A program made the position numbers and the translations under genes. Shown in pieces: positions 7,278-13,071 of a stretch of DNA of 13,071 nt. The notes under the pieces are model-generated. The model was not told the origin of the DNA and searched no databases. It saw only the letters and a program-made list of their open reading frames with translations. The DNA comes from an uncultured Alphaproteobacteria bacterium (GTDB lineage: Bacteria; Pseudomonadota; Alphaproteobacteria; RF32; CAG-239), in the NCBI GenBank assembly GCA_900553115.1, contig USCF01000010.1, forward strand, positions 1 to 13,071, in the 5' to 3' direction. Positions within the stretch are counted from its first letter, which is position 1. Each line of letters starts with the position of its first letter.

Positions 7278-8705
7278 ATGGATATTTTGTTAAATATTGT
7301 TTATTATGTGATACCTTTTGTTGTTTTATTAGGTGTGCTGGTTTTTGTGCATGAATTTGGACATTTTATCATTGCTCGCAGTTTAGGTGTCGGCGTTACA
7401 GATTTTTCCATTGGTTTTGGAAAAGAACTTTGGAGCCGTACGGATAAATATGGCACAAAATGGAAAGTCTGCGCTGTGCCTCTGGGTGGATATTGCCAAT
7501 TTTTAGGTGATGCCGACGCTTCATCTTCAACTGCCGATAATACGCTAACTCAGCTTTCGGAAGAAGATAAACAAAAGGCGTTTCCATATCAAAAAAGTTG
7601 GAAGAAGCTTTTAATAGTTATTGCTGGTCCGGCTTTTAATTATATTTTTGCTATTTTAGTTTTTATCGGTTTGTTCTATAGCTATGGTAAAATAGTTTAT
7701 CCGGCGGTTGTTGGCGGAGTTATGCAAGGTGAAGCCGCTGATTTGGCAGGTATAAAAGCCGGTGACAGAATCGTTAGTATCAATGGCAATGCAACTCCTG
7801 ATTTTCAGTCTATCAGCAATGAAGTTTCGCTGGCTACAACCGACAAAGTGAAAGTTGCGGTGGAGCGTCCTTTGACAATAAAACTTAAAACCGCAGAAAT
7901 AGAACTTCCTTTTAGCGAAGGATTGCCGAAAAAAGAAAAAATTTTGGGTTTGATTTCCTATCCGACAGAATATGATGAAAAAACAAAAGAAAACTTACCG
8001 GCTCCTGCGGTTGTTGGAAACGTTATAACTAATAGCACCGCCGACGTTGCCGGTTTTCAAAGAGATGATATTTTGGACAGCGTAAATGGGGTGGAACTTA
8101 AAGATTTTACACAGTTGAAAGAATATGTAGCAGCGCATTTAGATGATGAATTAGAAATTAAATTGCGCCGTCCTCTGTTGCTTACTGCGGTGTTGAAAGA
8201 AACAAACTTTGATGCTGGTGACGGTCAAAAAGTGAAACGCCGCATGCTTGGTGTGCAATCTATATCGGGTATAGTGTTTGCCGGTGAGAGCATGACGTTT
8301 GTCAACGCAGTAAAATCCGGTTTTGAAGAGGCGTACGACTTAACAGCGACAACTTTGCGCGCGGTAGGACAAATGATTACCGGTCAGCGCGGAGGCAAAG
8401 AAGTGGGCGGAATTATCCGCATTGCTGAAATGTCCGGAGATGTCAGCAAATCCGGAGGATTTATCGGATTTATATATTTTATGGCGCTTTTATCCGTAAA
8501 CCTAGGATTGATTAACTTTTTACCAATTCCGGTTTTGGACGGCGGTCATGTGGTTATTTTCTTGTGCGAAATGGTAACTCGTCGAGAACTACAGCCGCGA
8601 ATTAAAGACTATATTTTTAAGTTTGGACTTTTAATAATTTTAGCCATTATGGTTTTGGCAACATGGAATGATGTGGCGCATTTAATTAACCGGTGGTTTG
8701 ATTAA
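7278..8705 (+). CDS. rseP: RIP zinc metalloprotease RseP (site-2 protease)
   Basis: RseP cleaves membrane-embedded substrates, classically the anti-sigma factor RseA after DegS has cut it, releasing the envelope-stress sigma factor; it also clears signal-peptide remnants. The 475-residue product has HEFGH (His25, Glu26, His29) in the first membrane segment, the zinc site of the M50 family. The third zinc ligand is Asp421 in PVLDGGH of a C-terminal membrane segment. Two periplasmic PDZ-like domains lie between: one around GIKAGDRIVSING (from 158) and one around VAGFQRDDILDSVNG (from 257). Length is slightly above the 450 of the E. coli protein. The ATG has AAGG seven bases upstream, next to the cdsA stop. 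No anti-sigma or sigma gene lies in the window, so its substrate here is unknown. Confidence 0.96.
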   Translation: MDILLNIVYYVIPFVVLLGVLVFVHEFGHFIIARSLGVGVTDFSIGFGKELWSRTDKYGTKWKVCAVPLGGYCQFLGDADASSSTADNTLTQLSEEDKQKAFPYQKSWKKLLIVIAGPAFNYIFAILVFIGLFYSYGKIVYPAVVGGVMQGEAADLAGIKAGDRIVSINGNATPDFQSISNEVSLATTDKVKVAVERPLTIKLKTAEIELPFSEGLPKKEKILGLISYPTEYDEKTKENLPAPAVVGNVITNSTADVAGFQRDDILDSVNGVELKDFTQLKEYVAAHLDDELEIKLRRPLLLTAVLKETNFDAGDGQKVKRRMLGVQSISGIVFAGESMTFVNAVKSGFEEAYDLTATTLRAVGQMITGQRGGKEVGGIIRIAEMSGDVSKSGGFIGFIYFMALLSVNLGLINFLPIPVLDGGHVVIFLCEMVTRRELQPRIKDYIFKFGLLIILAIMVLATWNDVAHLINRWFD

Positions 8706-8721
8706 GAATAAGGATAAAAAA

Positions 8722-10983
8722 ATGAAAAAAGTACTTTTTGCCGGAATTATGGCAACCAGCATATTCGCGTTTGAAGCCATGGCTGCGGATATGGTGGTAA
8801 AAAAAATAGAAGTAAACGGCTTGCAGCGCGTTGAAAAAGCGACAGTGCTGTCTTACTTGAACATCAAAAAAAATACATCTGTTTCTCAAGATAAACTAGA
8901 CAATTCATTTAAGCGTCTTTATGACACGGGTTTGTTCAGCGATATCAATTTTGATACCTCGAAAGACGACACACTGGTGATAAATGTCAAAGAAAATCCG
9001 GTTATCGGTAAGCGAGCTTTTGATGGCAACGATAAAATCGATGATAAGATTTTGGAAAGCGAAGTGCAGTTGGGCCCGCGTTCCGTTTATGATAAAGCCA
9101 AAGTACAGCAAGATGTGCAGCGTATATTAGATGTATATCGTAAGACCGGCCGCTACACAGTTACGGTGGAACCTAAAATTATTAAACGTGACGACAGCCG
9201 CGTGGATTTGATTTATGAAATAGACGAAGGCTCAGCCGCTAAAATTGATAAAATCAACTTTTTAGGCAACACCCACTATTCTAACTCTGATTTACAAGAT
9301 GAAATTATGAGTAAAGAAAGCCGTTGGTATCGTATTTTTACCTCATCAGAAACGTATGACGCCGAAAAGATGAACTATGATAAAGAGCTGCTGCGCCGTT
9401 TTTATACTAACCGTGGTTATGCTGATTTTCAGGTTGAATCTGCGATTGCCGAATTGAGTGCGGATAAAAAATCTTTTATTTTGACGTTTACTTTGAATGA
9501 AGGTGTACGCTATAAAATTAACAACATCACCATCAAATCCGAAATTAAAGATGTTGATATCAAACCTTTGTATGATGATGTAGAATTGTCCAAGGGTGAT
9601 TGGTATAACGCTGATTTGGTTGATAAATCTATTAGTGAAATTACCGATTCGTTAGGCAAAAAAGGATTCGCTTTTGTTGATGTAGAAGCTGATTTAGTAC
9701 GCAACAATGCTGATGGAACCGTTGATTTGGTGTTTAATATTACCGAAAGTCAACGAGTGTTTGTTGATAGAATTAATATCACAGGCAATGACAGAACATT
9801 GGATGAAGTGATTCGCCGTGAGTTTCGTATTGATGAAGGCGATGCCTTGAATGTGTCTAAATTGCGCGATTCCCGTCGTAATGTTGAAAACTTGAATTAC
9901 TTCAGCAAAGTGGATATTCAAACCGAGCCGACTGGTCCGAATAAGGCTGATTTGAATGTTAATGTTGAAGAAAAATCTACCGGCTACTTTAATGTTGGTA
10001 TTGGATATTCTACCACAAACGGTGCTTTATTGCGCGCCGGTGTGACCGAAAATAACTTCCGTGGCCGCGGTCAGGAATTGGGCTTTAATGTTGGTATTTC
10101 TCAACGAACCAAAGACTATGACATTAGTTTTACTGAGCCATATTTCTTAGGTCGCCGCCTGAGCGCCGGAACCGATTTGTTTATGACGCAGCAAGATTAT
10201 GAAGACGAAGCTTCTTATGATACAAGTTCAAAAGGCGGAAGAGTTCGTTTTGGTTGGAACTATACCGATGACTTTTATCACTATGCTCGTTATACTTTGA
10301 GTAAAAATGAAGTGAATCACGTAAAATCGTATGCATCTGAGTTTGTAAAAGCCGAAGAAGGCAGCAGCACAGCATCTGTTCTTGGTCAAACTTTTGTTTA
10401 TGACAAACGTGACAACGCTATTAACACCAAGGAAGGTTATTATTTGTCATTTGGTAATGATTTTGCTGGTGTCGGTGGCGATGATAAATATAACAAATTT
10501 GATGCTAAAGCTTATAAGTTTTATACTATTGCGGATTATTACACTTTCAAATTCTTTGCCAACGGCGGTTATATTGCCGGCTACAGCGGAGAAAACGTTC
10601 GTTTGTCAGACCGTTATTATTTAGGCGGCCAAACTTTACGTGGTTTTGAATTTGCCGGTATCGGCGCGCGTGATAAGCGCACAGACGATGCTTTGGGTGG
10701 TAACTGGATGATGTATTCCGGCATTGAAATGACATTCCCTATTGGTTTGGATGAATTAGGCATTAAAGGCCGTACATTCTGGGATGTAGGTATGCTGGGT
10801 AAACCGGATAATTTTGATGCGCAAAAGATTGAATATTCATCAAAAATCCGCAGTTCAGTCGGTTTTGGTTTTGACTGGATGTCGCCGATGGGCAAAATTG
10901 ATATAGACTTTGGTTTCCCTATTGCTAAAGAAAATTATGATAAAACCGAAGTATTCCGTTTGAATTTTGGTACCAGCCTCTAG
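8722..10983 (+). CDS. bamA: Outer membrane protein assembly factor BamA
   Basis: BamA is the essential Omp85 core of the BAM complex, which folds beta-barrel proteins into the outer membrane. The 753-residue product has a signal peptide (MKKVLFAGIMATSIFAFEAMA, cut after Ala21). Five POTRA domains follow, starting near residues 24, 96, 174, 262 and 345, and a 16-stranded barrel domain from about 419 to 753. The conserved loop-6 motif appears as LRGF (639-642) in place of the common VRGF; its Arg640 is kept. The last strand ends FRLNFGTSL, so the final residue is Leu where an aromatic is usual. An upstream in-frame TTG at 8698 is rejected as start: it overlaps rseP, while ATG 8722 has AGGA at 8711-8714 and begins a proper signal peptide. 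It sits directly before lpxD, with no skp between. Confidence 0.97.
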   Translation: MKKVLFAGIMATSIFAFEAMAADMVVKKIEVNGLQRVEKATVLSYLNIKKNTSVSQDKLDNSFKRLYDTGLFSDINFDTSKDDTLVINVKENPVIGKRAFDGNDKIDDKILESEVQLGPRSVYDKAKVQQDVQRILDVYRKTGRYTVTVEPKIIKRDDSRVDLIYEIDEGSAAKIDKINFLGNTHYSNSDLQDEIMSKESRWYRIFTSSETYDAEKMNYDKELLRRFYTNRGYADFQVESAIAELSADKKSFILTFTLNEGVRYKINNITIKSEIKDVDIKPLYDDVELSKGDWYNADLVDKSISEITDSLGKKGFAFVDVEADLVRNNADGTVDLVFNITESQRVFVDRINITGNDRTLDEVIRREFRIDEGDALNVSKLRDSRRNVENLNYFSKVDIQTEPTGPNKADLNVNVEEKSTGYFNVGIGYSTTNGALLRAGVTENNFRGRGQELGFNVGISQRTKDYDISFTEPYFLGRRLSAGTDLFMTQQDYEDEASYDTSSKGGRVRFGWNYTDDFYHYARYTLSKNEVNHVKSYASEFVKAEEGSSTASVLGQTFVYDKRDNAINTKEGYYLSFGNDFAGVGGDDKYNKFDAKAYKFYTIADYYTFKFFANGGYIAGYSGENVRLSDRYYLGGQTLRGFEFAGIGARDKRTDDALGGNWMMYSGIEMTFPIGLDELGIKGRTFWDVGMLGKPDNFDAQKIEYSSKIRSSVGFGFDWMSPMGKIDIDFGFPIAKENYDKTEVFRLNFGTSL

Positions 10984-10992
10984 GAGAATATA

Positions 10993-12006
10993 ATGGTAGA
11001 TAGAAATTTTTATAATGCGAAAGAAAACGTGACTTTGGCCGATGTGGCCAAAGTTACGGGTGCTGTTTTGAGTGATGAAAGCAAAGCCGGATTGTTGGTT
11101 AAAGATATTGCGACTATGCAATCTGCCGGAGCAGATGATGTGTGTTTCTTTTATGATCGCAAAAGTAAAGATAAAGCTGCTGACATGAAAGCTAAAGCCT
11201 GTGTCACAACAGAGGCTTTACAGCAGTTTTTGCCGGCTGATGTTGTGGCATTGGTTTGCGAAAATCCAAAGGAAGCCTTTATTCGTCTAAACGAATATAT
11301 GTATTCCGAAAAAACACCGGCTGCCGAAATTGATTCAAGCGCCAAAATCTCTATGTTTGCCAGTGTTGGCAGTGGCTGCTATATTGGTGCAAATGTTGTG
11401 ATTGAAGACAATGTTGTGATTGGTGATAATTGCCGTATTGAAGCAAACACAGTGATTGCTCATGATTGTAAAATTGGACGCGATTGCCGCATTGGCGCTG
11501 GCGCTTCAATTGCGTATGCAGTAATCGGTAATAATTGCTATATCTATGCTGGAGCCCGCATTGGTCAAGATGGATTCGGTTTTCAGCTAATGAATGGTCA
11601 TCACCATCGTATACCGCAGTTGGGGCGTGTTATTATTGGCAACGATGTTGAAATCGGCGCCAACACCTGTATTGATCGCGGAGCTTTAGATGATACGATT
11701 ATCGGTGATGGCAGCAGAATAGATAATTTGGTGCAAATTGCTCATAATGACAAGCTGGGACGCGGTTGTGTGATTGTGTCGCAGGTAGGCATTGCCGGTA
11801 GTTGTACATTGGGCGACTATGTTGTTTGCGGTGGTCAGGTCGGATTGGCCGATCATCTGCATATTGGCAACGGTGTGCAGATTGCTGCTCAGTCCGGTGT
11901 TATGCGTGATATTGAAGACGGCGCCGTAATGATGGGAAGTCCATGTGTGCCGTTCAAAGACTTTATGCGTCAAGTTGCTTTTTTGCAAAAAAATTCTAAA
12001 AAATAA
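10993..12006 (+). CDS. lpxD: UDP-3-O-(3-hydroxyacyl)glucosamine N-acyltransferase LpxD
   Basis: LpxD adds the second hydroxyacyl chain, from hydroxyacyl-ACP, to the 2-amino group of UDP-3-O-acyl-glucosamine, the third step of lipid A synthesis, in the cytoplasm. The 337-residue product has an N-terminal uridine-binding domain (about 1-100). A left-handed beta-helix built of hexapeptide repeats follows (such as [17 protein letters not shown], then [13 protein letters not shown]). DGFGFQ and the HHHRIPQLG segment are typical of the family. The catalytic base is His251 in VQIAHND. A short C-terminal helical tail ends the protein. The length matches other LpxD proteins. The ATG has AGGAG six bases upstream, overlapping the bamA stop TAG. 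Confidence 0.96.
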   Translation: MVDRNFYNAKENVTLADVAKVTGAVLSDESKAGLLVKDIATMQSAGADDVCFFYDRKSKDKAADMKAKACVTTEALQQFLPADVVALVCENPKEAFIRLNEYMYSEKTPAAEIDSSAKISMFASVGSGCYIGANVVIEDNVVIGDNCRIEANTVIAHDCKIGRDCRIGAGASIAYAVIGNNCYIYAGARIGQDGFGFQLMNGHHHRIPQLGRVIIGNDVEIGANTCIDRGALDDTIIGDGSRIDNLVQIAHNDKLGRGCVIVSQVGIAGSCTLGDYVVCGGQVGLADHLHIGNGVQIAAQSGVMRDIEDGAVMMGSPCVPFKDFMRQVAFLQKNSKK

Positions 12007-12018
12007 AGAGAGGAAAAA

Positions 12019-12468
12019 ATGTCTGAAAAGAAAATTTATAATATTGATGAAGTAATGAAAATGCTGCCACACCGTTATCCGTTTTTGCTGGTGGACAGAT
12101 TAGAAGTTGAAGAACCAGGGGTAAAAGGCGTCGGTATCAAAAATTTGACTATGAATGAGGAATTTTTTCAAGGTCACTTCCCTGGTAATCCAATTATGCC
12201 AGGGGTGCTGCAAATTGAGGCTATGGCACAGTCAGCCGGCTGTGTGGTTATGAGTGCCGATCCGGATTATGCAACCAAAAAACGCAGTGTGTTGTTTATG
12301 GCGGTTGACGGAGTGAAATTCCGCAAACCAGTTCGTCCGGGTGACCAGCTCAGAATGCATGTTGAAAAAATCAAAGAACGCCGCAACATTTTTGTGTTTC
12401 ATGGTGTTGGTATGGTTGATGATCAGGTTGTGTCTGAGGCAGATTTAACAGCGATGATTGTCGATTAG
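12019..12468 (+). CDS. fabZ: 3-hydroxyacyl-[acyl-carrier-protein] dehydratase FabZ
   Basis: FabZ removes water from (3R)-hydroxyacyl-ACP to give trans-2-enoyl-ACP in fatty-acid elongation. It competes with LpxD for hydroxyacyl-ACP, which explains their common pairing. The 149-residue product is a single hotdog fold. It has LPHRYPFLLVDR (16-27), GHFPGNPIMPGVL (52-64) with catalytic His53, and EAMAQSAG with catalytic Glu67. Length and motifs are those of FabZ and not FabA, which is longer and has a distinct active-site context. AGAGAGG precedes the ATG, 12 bases after lpxD. It is the last gene of the operon, since a terminator follows about 25 bases after its TAG stop. The usual next gene, lpxA, is absent. 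Confidence 0.97.
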   Translation: MSEKKIYNIDEVMKMLPHRYPFLLVDRLEVEEPGVKGVGIKNLTMNEEFFQGHFPGNPIMPGVLQIEAMAQSAGCVVMSADPDYATKKRSVLFMAVDGVKFRKPVRPGDQLRMHVEKIKERRNIFVFHGVGMVDDQVVSEADLTAMIVD

Positions 12469-12492
12469 ATTAAAAATTAATAATACGTACCG

Positions 12493-12516
12493 AAAACCGC
12501 CCAAAAGGCGGTTTTT
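12493..12516 (+). terminator. Rho-independent terminator of the pyrH-fabZ operon
   Basis: A perfect 9-base-pair stem, AAAACCGCC (12493-12501) with GGCGGTTTT (12507-12515), encloses the loop CAAAA. The U-tract is five T (12512-12516). Flanking ATACG (12483-12487) and CGTAT (12518-12522) can extend the structure past a small internal loop. The A-run on the 5' side means it could also stop leftward transcription. It lies 25 bases after the fabZ stop and closes the eight-gene operon. Confidence 0.88.
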
Positions 12517-12545
12517 GCGTATATTAAATATTTTGCTAAAATAAG

Positions 12546-12573
12546 TTGACAGAAAAACATAAATGTATAAATT
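12546..12573 (+). promoter_or_regulatory. Candidate promoter for the small ORF at 12625
   Basis: TTGACA (12546-12551) is a perfect -35 hexamer. With a 16-base spacer the -10 would be TAAATT (12568-12573), 4 of 6 matches; TATAAA at 12566-12571 is a better hexamer but only 14 bases away. It lies between the fabZ terminator and the start of the small ORF, so an independent transcript is plausible. The rest of 12523-12624 is plain AT-rich sequence. Confidence 0.4.
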
Positions 12574-12624
12574 AGAATTGTTTTGTAATTTTTATTAAAT
12601 AGTTATGTTTAAATTTTAAGTATT

Positions 12625-12894
12625 ATGGATGAGCAGAAATGTTATTGGCTGGCAAAAAAATATGGGCTTTCACCTAGAGATGCCCGTAATTTTAGCAAAA
12701 TGACCGAAGAACAGCGTCTTATGTACCTTTTTTCAAGACTTGAAAAAGCTGAAAAATCAAATGAGGATTTCAAGTACAAGTCTAGAATGTTGGCAAACGA
12801 AGCAGAAAATGCTAAAAATGTGGCTAGGCAGGAAATAGACAGGCTTAATAGCAAAGCTGCCAGACTTGAGTATGAACTTAGCCGAAAATATTAA
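12625..12894 (+). CDS. Small predicted coiled-coil protein, function unknown
   Basis: I do not recognise this 89-residue protein. The N-terminal third (YWLAKKYGLSPRDARNF) resembles a short helical or helix-turn-helix-like segment. From about residue 38 onward the chain is rich in Lys, Glu, Ala and Asn with leucines and methionines spaced as in a coiled coil (RLEKAEKSNEDFKYK, then EIDRLNSKAARLEYELSRK). There is no signal peptide or membrane segment; the single cysteine is Cys6. No good ribosome binding site precedes the ATG, only TAAG at a plausible distance, which lowers confidence. In favour are a candidate promoter upstream, a terminator just downstream, and open frame between two terminators with no competing frame. 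It may be a cytoplasmic structural or DNA-associated small protein, but nothing proves a role. Confidence 0.65.
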   Translation: MDEQKCYWLAKKYGLSPRDARNFSKMTEEQRLMYLFSRLEKAEKSNEDFKYKSRMLANEAENAKNVARQEIDRLNSKAARLEYELSRKY

Positions 12895-12932
12895 AAAAAT
12901 GTAGAATAATATTTTATCTGTTGTGTTAGATT

Positions 12933-12975
12933 AAAATTCTTTGTTTTGTTTTAAGCTTAACAAAGAATTTTTTTT
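12933..12975 (+). terminator. Intrinsic terminator after the small ORF
   Basis: AAAATTCTTTGTT (12933-12945) pairs perfectly with AACAAAGAATTTT (12959-12971), a 13-base-pair stem with a 13-base loop. Eight T (12968-12975) overlap the 3' arm. The stem is AT-rich, with only two G-C pairs, but the perfect pairing and T-run 38 bases past the ORF stop support a terminator. The loop contains the centre of a TTAAGCTTAA palindrome. Confidence 0.75.
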
Positions 12976-12986
12976 GTATAAAATGC

Positions 12987-13014
12987 TTGACAAAAAAATA
13001 AAAGGGAGTATAAA
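12987..13014 (+). promoter_or_regulatory. Strong candidate promoter reading out of the right edge
   Basis: A perfect TTGACA (12987-12992), 16-base spacer and TATAAA (13009-13014, 5 of 6) form the best sigma-70-type promoter in the window. Transcription would start near 13021 and go rightward. It lies just after a terminator, so it begins a new transcription unit. The last 50 bases contain no ORF start (the ATG codons at about 13028 and 13047 meet stops within four codons) but do hold the perfect palindrome GTTTAATTAAAC (13049-13060). Confidence 0.6.
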
Positions 13015-13071
13015 GACAATCACTTTATGATTATTTAGTAATTTTTATGTTTAATTAAACTTTTTAAGCTT

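Noticed and set aside
8698..8721. TTG at 8698 as start of bamA
   Set aside because: It would overlap the rseP stop and add eight charged residues before the signal peptide. ATG 8722 has a well-placed AGGA and gives a normal signal peptide.
11341..11560. Repetitive ATT/GGT/AAT-rich sequence that could look like a DNA repeat array
   Set aside because: The periodicity encodes the hexapeptide repeats of the LpxD beta-helix and is explained by the protein fold. There is no CRISPR-like repeat and spacer pattern here or elsewhere.
11686..12072. 128-codon minus-strand frame across the lpxD-fabZ junction
   Set aside because: It is antisense to the hexapeptide-repeat region of lpxD and the start of fabZ. 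The repeated codons of lpxD explain the open frame and the His/Asn-rich translation.
12605..12619. Four-codon reading frame (ATG to TAA) just before the small ORF, a possible regulatory leader peptide
   Set aside because: Such tiny frames are expected often in AT-rich DNA; there is no ribosome binding site and no attenuator hairpin near it.
13049..13060. GTTTAATTAAAC followed by five T, as a terminator
   Set aside because: A 12-base palindrome with no loop cannot form a usual terminator hairpin, and it lies only about 30 bases after a predicted transcription start. It is kept only as a possible operator.

Overview
The window is a compact piece of core bacterial chromosome from an AT-rich Gram-negative organism. 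The gene content (BamA, LpxD, RseP) requires an outer membrane with lipid A. The orders plsY-dprA-topA and pyrH-frr-uppS-cdsA-(dxr)-rseP-bamA-lpxD-fabZ, with no skp between bamA and lpxD, fit Alphaproteobacteria best. A low-GC alphaproteobacterial lineage (for example gut-associated or host-associated groups) is my inference; the species cannot be named from the sequence. The standard genetic code applies, because every long gene is intact with TGA read as stop.

Layout. Positions 1-4208 carry a leftward operon, plsY (phospholipid synthesis), dprA (DNA uptake and recombination) and topA (DNA topoisomerase I). Gaps are 3 and 13 bases, and topA runs off the left edge without its stop. A 165-base divergent control region (4209-4373) follows. 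Positions 4374-12468 are a rightward eight-gene operon: pyrH, frr, uppS, cdsA, rseP, bamA, lpxD, fabZ. No gap exceeds 16 bases, uppS and cdsA overlap by 14 bases, and several ribosome binding sites lie on the preceding stop codon. A clear intrinsic terminator at 12493-12516 ends it. The last 600 bases hold a lone small coiled-coil ORF of unknown function (12625-12894), its likely terminator, and a strong-looking promoter (12987-13014) reading out of the right edge.

How the genes work together. The rightward operon couples UMP phosphorylation and ribosome recycling to envelope building. UppS makes the C55 lipid carrier precursor, CdsA makes CDP-diacylglycerol for phospholipids, RseP is the site-2 protease of envelope stress signalling, BamA inserts outer-membrane proteins, LpxD adds the second hydroxyacyl chain to lipid A, and FabZ dehydrates hydroxyacyl-ACP, drawing on the same pool as LpxD. 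PlsY on the leftward operon makes lysophosphatidic acid, which feeds CdsA after a second acylation, so the divergent pair joins two phospholipid steps.

I found no mobile element, CRISPR array, RNA gene or obvious new system. The points of interest are gene-order departures (no dxr, no lpxA after fabZ, pyrH facing plsY instead of following tsf), the unknown small ORF, the orphan promoter at the right edge and a few sequence oddities.
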